A stretch of DNA of 64,000 nucleotides, taken from contig CAWFMT010000005.1 of NCBI GenBank assembly GCA_963817075.1, positions 1 through 64,000 on the forward strand. Reading direction: 5' to 3'. The stretch comes from DASPKM01 sp963817075 (lineage in GTDB: Bacteria > Bacteroidota > Bacteroidia > Chitinophagales > Chitinophagaceae). This document shows positions 17,222-27,700 of the stretch, one piece after another. Positions within the stretch are counted from its first letter, which is position 1. Each line of letters begins with the position of its first letter. The notes below the pieces were generated by a model that was not told where the DNA came from, did no database searches, and saw only the letters and a program-made list of their open reading frames with translations. A program made the position numbers and the translations under genes.

Positions 17222-17989
17222 ATGAAAGAAGCAAACAATTCAATAAACAGCAGGCGAAAATTTTTGATAGATTCTGCAAAGGCCGGATTGGCGATAGGGA
17301 TTGCATCAGGTGTAGGTGGAAGTCTTGTCTCCTGTGGTAGCTCCAGATCAACCACTGGATCAGGACCATTCAGTACTTCCTTTCAGCAAACATCACTCCC
17401 TTATTCTTACAATGCGTTGGAACCTGTGATTGACTCCATGACCATGGATATACATTACAGCAAGCACGCAGCAGCTTACGCAACGAATCTCCAGCAGGAA
17501 GCACAGGCGGCGGGAGTGAACACATCAAAGCCCTTAGAAAATATTTTGACAAATATCTCCCGCTACTCGGCAAAAATGAGAAACAATGCCGGTGGTCATT
17601 ATAATCATGAACTTTTCTGGAAGAGCATGCGCACAAGGTTGAACGATAATCGCGCAGCTGGGGCTTTATCAAATGCTATAGAAACCGATTTTGGTTCCTT
17701 TGGAAATTTCAAAATGGCATTTTCAGAAGCTGCCCGGAATCGATTCGGAAGTGGCTGGGCCTGGCTTGTATCCGGTCCTAATAAGAAGCTCACTATAACT
17801 TCAACACCAAACCAGGATAATCCATTGATGGATGTGAGTGATGTAAAAGGCATTCCATTGCTTGGACTGGATGTTTGGGAACATGCATACTATTTGAAAT
17901 ACCAGAATAAACGTGCAGATTATATAGACAACTGGTGGAACATTGTGAATTGGGATTTTGTGCAGAAGAGATTCGAAGCCATTGTATAA
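17222..17989 (+). CDS. Superoxide dismutase (Fe/Mn), predicted exported Tat lipoprotein
   Basis: 255 aa. The C-terminal ~200 residues form an Fe/Mn superoxide dismutase with all four metal ligands: His78, His129, Asp217 and His221, plus the GSGWAWLV motif. The N-terminal ~45 residues are an export signal: twin arginines at 11-12 in SRRKFLIDSAK, a hydrophobic stretch, and a lipobox-like SLVSC with Cys38. That predicts folding with metal in the cytoplasm, Tat export and lipid anchoring, so protection of the envelope rather than the cytosol. The metal (Fe or Mn) is not resolved by eye. The linker (GSSRSTTGSGP) is low-complexity. Confidence 0.92.
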   Translation: MKEANNSINSRRKFLIDSAKAGLAIGIASGVGGSLVSCGSSRSTTGSGPFSTSFQQTSLPYSYNALEPVIDSMTMDIHYSKHAAAYATNLQQEAQAAGVNTSKPLENILTNISRYSAKMRNNAGGHYNHELFWKSMRTRLNDNRAAGALSNAIETDFGSFGNFKMAFSEAARNRFGSGWAWLVSGPNKKLTITSTPNQDNPLMDVSDVKGIPLLGLDVWEHAYYLKYQNKRADYIDNWWNIVNWDFVQKRFEAIV

Positions 17990-18040
17990 CCTATTACACG
18001 AATAATTACACGAATTTTATCGAATTGCACGAATGAAGTC

Positions 18041-18118
18041 TTAACCGCAAAGGAACAAAGACGTAAAGGCGCGCCAGGTTCCTTGCGAAACTCTGCGTCC
18101 TGGCGACTTGGCGGTTAA
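18041..18118. repeat. TTAACCGC inverted-repeat element (complete, two-ended)
   Basis: It starts TTAACCGCAAAGG and ends GGCGGTTAA, with an inner inverted pair CGCCAGG (18072-18078) / CCTGGCG (18099-18105). It closely resembles the element at 53909-54003, so this looks like the full-length form of the family. Confidence 0.8.
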
Positions 18119-18136
18119 GTACTACCATAGCAAAAA

Positions 18137-19123
18137 ATGGATCCACGTAGAGAAAATTTGCGTATTCAAAGATGGGTAGTAATCACGGCCCTCGTTCTCT
18201 TTTCCATTAAGGTGATCGCATATTTCGTTACAAATTCCATCTCCATTCTGACTGACGCTTTCGAGAGTACCGTCAATGTAGTTGCTGCATTGATTGGATG
18301 GTATAGTTTATATGTTTCATCAAAGCCTAGAGATATAGACCATCCTTATGGACATGGAAAAGCAGAATTTGTTTCGGCCGCAATTGAAGGCACCCTGATT
18401 GTAATAGCTGGAGCAATAATAATTTATAAAGCAGTCAACAATTTCATCCATCCTGGAAAACTATACCAACTCAATTATGGATTGATCCTGATTGCCTCTA
18501 CTGCTATTATCAATTTTGTAGTAGGCTATATCAGTCTAAAAAAAGGAAGGCGGAATAATTCACTTGCTCTTATTGCAAGTGGTAAACATCTTCAATCAGA
18601 CACCTACTCAACCCTGGGTGTGATGATTGGAGTTGCACTGATTTATTTTACCGGAGAAATGTGGCTGGACAGTGCAATTGCAATTTTATTCGCATTGATA
18701 ATCATTTTCACAGGCTATAGGATCATCCGGTCATCCCTCGCGGGCATAATGGATGAAGCAGATATCGAATTGCTCAACTCACTTGTTAAATACCTGAATG
18801 AACACAAGCGCGTGAATTGGATCGACCTGCACAACCTAAGGGTCATCAAATTCGGCGGAGTCCTTCATCTCGATTCACATCTGACAGTTCCATGGTATCT
18901 GAATGTAAACGAAGCGCATGCAGAAATCGATGAATTGATCCACCTCATTCGAAATAAATATGGCGAATCACTGGAATTTTTCATTCATACAGATGCCTGC
19001 CTGGAGTTTTCCTGCAGTCTTTGTAATAAGATGGATTGCCCTGTTCGTAGAAGACCGTTTGAAAAAAGGATTGAGTGGACTTTGGAGAATGTATTGTCGA
19101 ACCAAAAGCATAAGCTTCCATGA
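18137..19123 (+). CDS. Cation diffusion facilitator family metal exporter
   Basis: 328 aa. Six membrane helices in the first ~205 residues carry the CDF metal-site patterns: helix 2 SILTDAFESTVNVVA and helix 5 SGKHLQSDTYSTLGVM (HxxxD). A HPYGHGKAEF loop lies between helices 2 and 3. A cytoplasmic C-terminal domain follows (from about 210). CDF proteins export Zn2+, Mn2+, Fe2+ or Co2+ in exchange for protons. Unusual features are four cysteines near the C-terminus (288, 293, 296, 301; CxxxxCxxCxxxxC) that could form an extra metal site. The specificity is not predictable by eye. Confidence 0.87.
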   Translation: MDPRRENLRIQRWVVITALVLFSIKVIAYFVTNSISILTDAFESTVNVVAALIGWYSLYVSSKPRDIDHPYGHGKAEFVSAAIEGTLIVIAGAIIIYKAVNNFIHPGKLYQLNYGLILIASTAIINFVVGYISLKKGRRNNSLALIASGKHLQSDTYSTLGVMIGVALIYFTGEMWLDSAIAILFALIIIFTGYRIIRSSLAGIMDEADIELLNSLVKYLNEHKRVNWIDLHNLRVIKFGGVLHLDSHLTVPWYLNVNEAHAEIDELIHLIRNKYGESLEFFIHTDACLEFSCSLCNKMDCPVRRRPFEKRIEWTLENVLSNQKHKLP

Positions 19124-19240
19124 ATAATGTTAGTACATTGCCGCGAGACGAGGCCCGAATTCCGAAGTCCGAAGTCGGAGGTCAGATTCGGAATATATCA
19201 TGCTAACAAAATTTTCAAATTTTAAAATTTTCAAATTATT

Positions 19241-20605
19241 ATGATCCCTTGGAAAGATTACCAGGAAAAAAACAAAGAGCGCTTTTTGTCTGAGATGCTT
19301 GAGCTCTTAAAAATTCCATCAGTAAGTGCAAAGAGTGAGCATAAGAATGATATGTTGCGATGTGCTGATCTGGTAAAGGAGCGATTACTTTCTTCAGGTT
19401 GTGATCGCGCAGAAGTCATGGCTACAAATGGCCATCCTGTGGTTTTTGGTGAAAAGATTATTGACGCGTCAAAGCCTACTGTCCTGGTATATGGACACTA
19501 TGATGTTCAGCCTGCAGAGCCACTTGAACTTTGGAAGAGCGGCCCTTTTGAACCAACTATTAAGGATGGGAAAATTTATGCCAGAGGTTCAGCTGATGAC
19601 AAGGGTCAGTTTTACATGCATGTAAAGGCCCTGGAAACTCTGGTGCAAACAAACAGCATGAGCACCAATATCAAATTTCTCATTGAAGGCGAAGAAGAAG
19701 TTGGCTCTCCTAATCTTGGGAAATTTGTAGGAGCCAATAAAGAACTTTTGAAAGCAGATGTGATACTCATCAGTGATAGCGCGATGCTGAGCATGGACAA
19801 TCCTTCTCTCGATATTGGTGTTCGTGGACTCAGTTATATTGAAGTGGAAGTTACAGGTCCCAACAGGGACCTTCATAGCGGAACATATGGAGGTGCAGTT
19901 GCCAATCCAATCACGATTCTTGCAAAGATGATCGCGAGCTGTCACGATGAAAACAATCATATCACCATTCCGGGATTCTATGATGGCGTTGTAGAATCAA
20001 GTAAAGAAGAAAGAGAGTTAATGAACAGGATGCCCTTCAATGAGGCAGAATATAAAGCTGAATTAGGGGTGAAAGAACTTTGGGGCGAAAAGGGTTACAC
20101 TACCATCGAGAGGACTGGAATCCGGCCAACAATTGAACTGAATGGGATCTGGGGCGGATATATGGGAGAAGGAGCGAAAACCGTTCTTCCGTCAAAAGCC
20201 ACGGCAAAAATTTCTGCCCGACTGGTGCCCAATCAATCCTCCACAAGGGTCACAGAATTACTTCTGAATTATTTCAGGAGTATTGCTCCCCCTTCAGTAA
20301 CTGTCAATGCTTTTGAACATCATGGAGGTGAACCTTATATGACTCCTATTACCAGCAAAGGATACAAGGCCGCTGAAAAAGCCGTAGAAACAACCTTTGG
20401 GAAACAACCGATCCCGGTTAGGGGTGGTGGCAGTATTCCAATCTGTTCAATCCTTGAAAGGGAATTGGGTGTGAAGATCGTGTTCATGGGCTTTGGGCTG
20501 GACAGCGATAATCTCCACTCTCCAAATGAGAAATTTGAATTGAGGAATTATTATAAGGGAATTGAAACCATTCCTTATTTCCACAAGTATTTTGCAGAAG
20601 GGTGA
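19241..20605 (+). CDS. M20-family dipeptidase
   Basis: 454 aa dinuclear zinc peptidase of the CNDP/PepV-like branch of M20. Metal and catalytic motifs in order: YGHYDVQPAEP (His ligand and Asp), ARGSADDKGQ (bridging Asp), LIEGEEEVGSP (catalytic Glu pair) and ISDSAM. A lid/dimerisation domain begins with LHSGTYGG, and the C-terminal His is in NLHSPNEKF. No signal peptide is visible, so it is cytosolic, cleaving dipeptides or aminoacyl-amino acids. It is followed by an AAATGTAGAATG-type repeat. Confidence 0.88.
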   Translation: MIPWKDYQEKNKERFLSEMLELLKIPSVSAKSEHKNDMLRCADLVKERLLSSGCDRAEVMATNGHPVVFGEKIIDASKPTVLVYGHYDVQPAEPLELWKSGPFEPTIKDGKIYARGSADDKGQFYMHVKALETLVQTNSMSTNIKFLIEGEEEVGSPNLGKFVGANKELLKADVILISDSAMLSMDNPSLDIGVRGLSYIEVEVTGPNRDLHSGTYGGAVANPITILAKMIASCHDENNHITIPGFYDGVVESSKEERELMNRMPFNEAEYKAELGVKELWGEKGYTTIERTGIRPTIELNGIWGGYMGEGAKTVLPSKATAKISARLVPNQSSTRVTELLLNYFRSIAPPSVTVNAFEHHGGEPYMTPITSKGYKAAEKAVETTFGKQPIPVRGGGSIPICSILERELGVKIVFMGFGLDSDNLHSPNEKFELRNYYKGIETIPYFHKYFAEG

Positions 20606-20747
20606 TTCGAAATCTAAAATGCAAAATGGAAAATGTAGAATGTAAAATGTAGGTAAACTGAAGAATAGAAGTAGGTTTGATTCTTAAGGTATCTTTGATT
20701 TTGAATTTTACATTTTAAATTTTTCATTTTTAATTATTCATTTCCAA
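20606..20747. repeat. AAATGTAAAATGCAAAATG-type repeat
   Basis: GCAAAATGGAAAATGTAGAATGTAAAATG, then its near reverse complement TTTTACATTTTAAATTTTTCATTTTTAATT just before the TTG start of the S4 gene. The same words make up the 113-bp array at 36.8-37.4 kb. Confidence 0.6.
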
Positions 20748-21131
20748 TTGGCCGAAAAAGAAAAACTCCGAATAGATAAATATCTCTGGGCGATCCGCCT
20801 TTTTAAAACAAGAAGCCTTGCAACGGCAGCCTGTGAATCCGGTAAGGTAAAATGGAATGGGGTTCAGGTCAAACCTTCAAAAAATGTTGTGGTTGGTGAA
20901 GAGTATGAAGTGAAGACCGAGGCTAAAAGATGGAGAATAAAAGTTGCTGGCCTTTTGTATAACCGTGTGGCATATTCTGAAGCCATAAATAGTTATATCG
21001 ATATCACTCCGGCGGAAGAAATTGAAAGGATGAAATTTCAAAGTGAATCTTTTCATACCGGTAAGAGACTGAGTAAGATCGGCCGGCCAAGTAAGAAGCA
21101 AAGAAGAGAAATGGATGATTTTTTGGAATAA
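20748..21131 (+). CDS. S4-domain RNA-binding protein, HslR/Hsp15-like
   Basis: 127 aa with a TTG start; no ATG lies nearby, and the N-terminus EKLRIDKYLWAIRLFKTRSLA is exactly the family opening. The S4 domain spans about residues 5-65 (AACESGKVKWNGVQVKPSKNVVVGEEYEV). The C-terminal basic tail ends GRPSKKQRREMDDFLE. Hsp15 in E. coli binds 50S subunits carrying stalled nascent chains and is heat-induced; the same role is inferred here. It is a single-gene unit, followed eight bases on by a TTAACCGCC repeat. Confidence 0.88.
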   Translation: MAEKEKLRIDKYLWAIRLFKTRSLATAACESGKVKWNGVQVKPSKNVVVGEEYEVKTEAKRWRIKVAGLLYNRVAYSEAINSYIDITPAEEIERMKFQSESFHTGKRLSKIGRPSKKQRREMDDFLE

Positions 21132-21134
21132 TCT

Positions 21135-21180
21135 TTTAACCGCCAAGACGATAAGACGCCAAGTTTCGCAAGGTTGCGCA
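21135..21180. repeat. TTAACCGCC-family element after the S4 gene
   Basis: TTTTAACCGCCAAGACGATAAGACGCC, then TTTCGCAAGGTTGCGCAAGG. The TTAACCGC end faces the stop codon eight bases upstream. Confidence 0.6.
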
Positions 21181-21238
21181 AGGTGCCTGACAATCATCTT
21201 CTATAGATTTTGTACTTTCCATCCCCTAATTTGCTTGT

Positions 21239-24200
21239 ATGAGAAAATTGCTGTTACTGTTGGCCTGCACACCTCTATTTGTACAAGGCCAGAAGAAATC
21301 CACTGTTGTTACTCAACCCTCGAATAATGCTGATTCGCTATTGCTTGCCAAGGTTAATTACCGGCTTGTTGGTCCATGGCGTGGAGGCAGAAGCGGAGCA
21401 GTTGCAGGAAGCTTCAAATCCAAAAACACATTTTATTTTGGAGCCACTGGTGGCGGTGTTTGGAAAACTGCAGACGGTGGAAGCAACTGGAAAAATATTT
21501 CAGATAAATTTTTCGGAGGGTCCATTGGGGCTGTGGCTGTCGCCCCTTCTGATGAAACGATACTGTACGTGGGTGAGGGGGAGAATACAATGCGTGGAAA
21601 TGTGAGTGAAGGACTTGGTGGCATGTGGCGGAGCGATGATGGAGGAAGGACCTGGAAAAATATTGGATTAAAAGATAGTCGACATATTATCCGCATTGTG
21701 GTGCATCCAAAAAACCCAGATATCGTGTGGGTGGCATCTATGGGACATCTTTTCGGACCAAATGAAGAGCGAGGCATTTTCAAAACGATCGATGGAGGAA
21801 AAAACTGGAAAAGAGTTTTGTATGTCAACAATCAAACAGGTTGCAGTGATCTGGTCATGGAGCCTGGTAATCCTTCTACATTATATGCAGGAATGTGGAG
21901 ATTGATCAGAACTCCTTACAGCCTCGAAAGTGGAGGTGAAGGTAGCGGTCTTTACAAGAGTATAGATGGAGGAGAGACCTGGACAAATATCACGACCAAG
22001 AAAGGCTTTCCAAAAGGAACCTGGGGGATAGTTGGCGTTGCAGTCGCTCCTTCAAATACCGATCGTGTATATGCAATTGTTGAGAATCCATCAGGCGGAA
22101 TGTTCATGAGCAATGATGCCGGGGAAACCTGGACGCTCACCAGCAGCGATAACAATATCCGTCAACGTGCTTGGTATTATACAAAAGTCTATGTTGATCC
22201 AAAGAATGAGAACCTGGTTTATGCACCAAATGTTGGATTCATGAGAAGCCGGGATGGAGGAAAGACCTTCCAGAGTGTCAATACACCACATGGTGATCAC
22301 CATGATCTCTGGATCGATCCTGAGGATGGAAACCGGATGATAGTTGCAGACGATGGCGGAGCACAGGTATCATTTGATGGGGGCACTAACTGGAGCACTT
22401 ATCAAAATCAGCCAACAGCCCAGTTCTACAGAGTTTCAACAGATAACTCTTTCCCATACCGAATACTTGGAGCACAACAGGACAACAGCACGGTCAGAAT
22501 CAAAAGCCGCACTTATGGGTCCGCAATTACAGACCGCGATTGGGAATCGACAGCGGGATCTGAAAGCGGCTATGTGGTGGCTGATCCTCTCAATCCTGAT
22601 ATTGTTTATGGTGGAAATTATGGCGGTTATTTATCAAGGCTTGATCATAAGACGGGTGAAAACAGGGCGATTAGTGTTTGGCCCGATAATCCAATTGGTG
22701 CCGGTGCAGATGTGTTGAAGTACAGGTTTCAATGGAATTTCCCGATCTTCTTTTCTCCTCATAATCCAAAAAAATTATACGCAGCTGCAAATGCTTTATT
22801 TGCAACTGAAAATGAAGGGCAGAGTTGGGAGCAGTCTGTCACCAGATCTGACTACCAATGATAAAAGCAGGCAGGTCTCTGCGGTGGTCCAATTACCAAG
22901 GATAACACATCAGTTGAATATTATTGCACCATTTTCACAGCGGGTGAATCACCTCTTGAAAAAGATCTTTTATGGACTGGAAGTGATGATGGATTGATAC
23001 ATGTCAGCAAGGATGGAGGAAAAAATTGGGAAAATGTAACACCAAAAGATGCTCCAAAATGGATCATGTGGAATTGCGTTGAATCAGATCCATTTAAAAA
23101 AGGAGTTGCATATTTTGTTGGAACAAGATATAAGAGTGATGACTACGCACCCTATATCTACAAGACAGAAGATTATGGCAAAAGCTGGAAGCTGATTGTG
23201 AATGGAATCAACAAAATGCATTTTACACGCGCATTAAGAGCTGACCAGAAACGACCTGGTCTTCTATATGCGGGAACGGAATTCGGAATGTATATCAGCT
23301 ATGATGATGGCGGAAACTGGAAACCATTTCAACTAAATCTTCCTGTTGTTCCCATAACCGACCTCACGATAAAAAATAATGATCTCGTAGTAGCTACACA
23401 GGGAAGATCATTTTGGGTAATCGATGATTTAAGCACCATCCAGGGACTAAATAAAGAAGTTGCTACTAAAAGCTTTCATCTTTTTCCAATTAATGATTCT
23501 TATCGAATGCAGCCGAGAGGTTTTGGAGGCTTTGGTGGTGTATCCAGAAATGCAGGTCAGAATCCACCGAATGGCACGCTCATCAATTATTGGTTGAACA
23601 ATGTGACTGATTCCACCAAAGGTTCGGTGACCATTTTTGATAAGAATAAGAAAATAATTAAAACATATACAACTGATTCCAAGGAGAATAATACCAAGTT
23701 TGAGATCAATAAGGGGATGAATCAGTTTGTATGGAATATGATGTATACTGATGCAGACAGAATTGACGGAATGATTTTATGGAATGGACAGCCTTCAGGC
23801 CTGATGGCAGCTCCTGGATCCTACACCGCAAGGATAAAAGTTGGATCGGATTCCTCCGAAATGCCATTCACCATTAAGGCCGATCCCAATTATAGCATCT
23901 CGCAGGCTGATTATGATGAGCAATTGAATTTCCTGGTGATGGCACGTGATAAATTCAACGAAATCCAAAAGAGTATTAAAGACATACGTGCGTTACGAAC
24001 TCAGATAAATGATTTTGTTTCAATCTCTGGAAAAGATATTCCGAAGGAAGTGAAACAGTTGACGGATTCCATCAATAAACAAATGACAACTATTGAGGAA
24101 ACACTCTATCAGACTAAGGCAAAGAGCGGCCAGGATGTATTGAATTTCCCTATTCGCTTGAATGATAAGATCAGTGGAGTTTATGATGCTGCCAATAGTG

Positions 24201-24367
24201 GGATCCAGGCTCCAAGCAAACAAGTAAAGGACGTGTTTGCAGATTTGAGTAAACAAACAGATGTTGCCCTCGCAAAACTTAAGAAGATAAAAGAGGAAGA
24301 TATATCACGTCTCAATCAAATGATCAGGGAAAAGTCATTACCAGCCATTGGGTTAAAAAAAGAATAG
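21239..24367 (+). pseudogene. Large secreted BNR/VPS10-like beta-propeller protein, with a compensated frameshift pair
   Basis: About 1,042 codons. A signal peptide (1-17) is followed by many sialidase-type Asp-box repeats (S-x-D-x-G-x-T-W), such as KTADGGSNW, RSDDGGRTW, KTIDGGKNW, KSIDGGETW, MSNDAGETW and ISYDDGGNW. They form one or two beta-propellers of the sortilin/VPS10 or glycosyl-hydrolase-like family, common in Bacteroidota secretomes and usually annotated as a VPS10 domain or WD40/YVTN/BNR protein. The last ~300 residues are a beta domain (GTLINYWL, GSYTARIKV) and a helical tail. The frame is lost at about 22840 (stop at 22859-22861) and regained at about 22882. Reading through gives PDLTTNDKSRQVS and then GGPITKDNTSVEYYC. 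Both ends share one frame, so two opposite indels in ~42 bases explain it. Confidence 0.82.
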
Positions 24368-24767
24368 TTTTTTTATTTCTGATTTTGACATGTAGGGATT
24401 TAGGGATATATGCATCGAAATCTCAAAATTTCTAAATCAGCAATCAGAAATACCTGCATAGTTCTTTAATTCTGATTTTGAGATTTGGTGATTTTGAAAT
24501 TTAGAGGCATAAATCTCTACATCACAAAATCAGCAATCAGAAAATATGTAGCTCCACGGTCAAAGCGGATTCTTCATTTCAGAAAGATTTTATCGCATTT
24601 TACTTGGGCGGTTCGGCGGATTTCGGCCCTAGCCTTTAATTTGCTATATTAGTTTAGGATTACAACCCTGGATCAGGACTAATTTGCGAATTCGCTTATC
24701 GGGATGGGCCCATAGTTGTTTTTGATACTGCTTATTTACCATATTATTTAACCAAAAACTCACTGTT
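24368..24767. other. Intergenic region with two TTCTGATTTTG inverted-repeat units
   Basis: Two related units, about 24377-24451 and 24469-24546, each begin TTCTGATTTTGA and end AATCAGCAATCAGAAA, so each could fold into a long weak hairpin. After them comes about 200 bp with no repeat or frame. It must hold the promoter of the metalloprotease gene, but no clear consensus is seen. Confidence 0.55.
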
Positions 24768-27700
24768 TTGAGAAATTCTACCCTCTCATCTGCATTTGCA
24801 GGTATATTTCTCTTTTTGACTGTTGCCGTGAATGCTCAGAAACGTGCTGTTCCGGACAAGTCCTGCCGAACGATGGAAGTGCTTGATAAAATGATCCGTG
24901 ATAATCCGGGTTTGGTTGAGCAATGGCGTCTGGAAGGTGAACGACTTTTCAAGGCAGCCCAGGATAGAGTCGTTGGAGGAGAGCAACAGGGTCCAACTGC
25001 AGGCGAAATCATGATACCAATTGTATTTCATCTGGTGGGCAGCTCAGCCACACTTAATTCCATTCCAGACCGGGATATTTACAATCAGCTTGAAATACTT
25101 AATATAGATTTCGCAGGAAAAAAAGCTGCTCACTTTAAGAACGTCATGTCGCCAACAATGGCTGCACTGATTGCTGATATTCCTGTAAGATTTGTTTTGG
25201 CGCGTCGGGATCCTGCAGGAAATCTTACATCAGGAATTGAAAGAAGGGTAACAACGCAAACATTCACTTCCGGAACCGTTAATGATCTAAAGACTAATGC
25301 CACAGGGGGCCTTGATTCTTGGGACAATACCAAGTACGTGAATGTTTGGTGCGCAACATTCTCAGATGGCTTGCTCGGACAGGCAACCTTTCCTTTTATG
25401 ACTCCAGTAAGCAACCAGGGAGTTGCGATTGACCTGGTCACCCTTGGAGGAAATACCTGTATCACTTACGATCCATTATATGATGAGGGCAAGAGTTTGT
25501 CGCACGAGCTGGGTCATTTCTTTTATTTGTGGCATGCATGGAGTGATGATGGTGGAGCTTGCGGAGATGTTGATTTCAGACTGCAAACAGGATGGCCTTT
25601 AACGGGTCTTGCGATAGTAGACGATACCCCAGATGAAACAGGCGGAACCTCAAGCTTATGGGGTAACATCAGCGGCATATATGGAGATAATTGCACACCC
25701 GCTGCACCTGGCATTATGTACATGAATTACATGAACTATTTTGATGACAGATCAACCTTTGGTTTTTCAAAAAATCAAAAAGAACGAGTAATTCAAACGA
25801 TCGATCTGTATCGCGCAAGTTTAAAAACAACCAATGGAGGAACTCCCCCATCAGCAATAACTGATGCCTATCTGGTGTCATTAACACCTTTTGGAAAATG
25901 TGATACCAGGGCGATCATGGTGAACAATAGTCCATTAAGGGCTACTATCAGAAATTATGGAACTACTAACCTTTCGTCTGTAAGGTTAAATGTGGTGGTA
26001 GATGCAGGTGCTGCAACATCCACAGTTTTTACGTTGAATAATCTTGCACCCGGACAGGACACAACACTGTTACTGCCAAATATCAGTATTACAGCAGGAA
26101 ATCATCTGATAACAATTTATGTTTCTTCGCCAAATAGTGGCACTGATAATTTTTTGAATAACGATACTCTTAGTTCCAGGGTAACAATTACTGGTGCTCC
26201 TATCTCAGCACCGTTTACTGAGTCCTTTGGAACAGCATCAATGCCTCCTGCGAATTGGTTGCTGAATAATCCTCAAAGCGCTACCTGGACCCGTACCACA
26301 ACTGCTGGTTTTACAGCCGCTGGTGCGGCAACTGTAGCCAATTACAATTATAATGGGCCTGGCCAACTTGATGAACTTATCACTCCTCCAATCAATTTTG
26401 GAATTTTCGACAGTTCCGCGCTCACATTCCAGGTTGCGCATGGTCGTTATAGCAATAATACTTATGACTGGGATGGACTTGAAGTATTGGTATCTGGAGA
26501 TGGAGGATATAGTTACACCCTGGTTTACAAGAAAACTTCTAATGAATTACAAACTGTACCAGGGATAACGAGTTCTTCTTTCAGCCCATTGTTGGATCAA
26601 ACAAAGTGGAGAAAGGAATCTATTAGCCTAACTCCTTATATTGTTCCTGGTCAGTCGATGATCATAAAATTCAGGAATGTAAATGCCTTTGGAAACAATA
26701 CATACCTGGACGATATAAGTGTTTCGGCAGTTAACCTTCTGCGCAGGGATGCTGCACCAATATCTATTTTGAATGTGCCTGCATTTATTTGTGCCGGCGG
26801 AAGCATTAATCCATCGGTAACCTTTGGATCAAATGGATTAGATCCTTTGACAAGCGTTAAAGTGAATTTCAGGCTTGATAACGGAACACCTTCATCAGTG
26901 ACCTGGACAGGTTCAATTATAAAAGGACAAACTGCCACAGTAGCCTTGGGTCAGATAACAAATATTCCAGCAGGAACCCATGTTCTTACTGTTTATACTT
27001 CAGATCCAAACGGATTACCTGATCAGGTTTTATCTAACGATACAATTCGGGTCAGCTTTGTTGTATTCGGTCCAACTCCTGCGCCAATATTTGAAGGGTT
27101 TGAGAATGCTACCTTCCCTCCGCCAAATTGGGCAGTTACAAACCAGGATGGACAAGGAACATGGTTTAGGACAACCGCAGCAAGTAAATCAGGTGCTGCA
27201 TCCGCAGTGATTGATAATTATAATTATGATGCAAAGGGAACAAATGATGATCTGTGGAGTCCTATTGTTTCATTCACCGGAATTGATTCTGCATTCCTGA
27301 CTTTTGAATTGGCTCATGCAACCTATTTGTATCCTGGAAGCACTGGCCTGCCGTTAGACAGCTTGTGGATCTACGTAACAAAAGATTGTGGCACTACGCT
27401 GATCCCTGTTTACGGTAAGTGGGGTGAAGATCTCCAGACTGTAAATGATCCGAATGCTCCTTTCACTGACCTGTTTGTACCAAGAGTATCCAGCCAATGG
27501 CGTAAAGAGACCGTTGATCTTACACAATTCTTCGGTGCCTCGGGTTCGGCTCAATTGATATTCCGTGCGAAAGGCAATTTTGGAAATACTTTATTACTTG
27601 ATGATATAAACATCACCACGAAGACGCTGCCTGCTAAATTGAAACAGAATGGATACCTCATTACACCAAATCCGTTCAATACTTCATTTAGCATCCAGCA

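Noticed and set aside
22344..22718. 124-aa plus-strand frame inside the BNR/VPS10-like gene
   Set aside because: Lies wholly inside the continuous BNR frame, which has repeated Asp-box motifs on both sides; the alternate frame has none.
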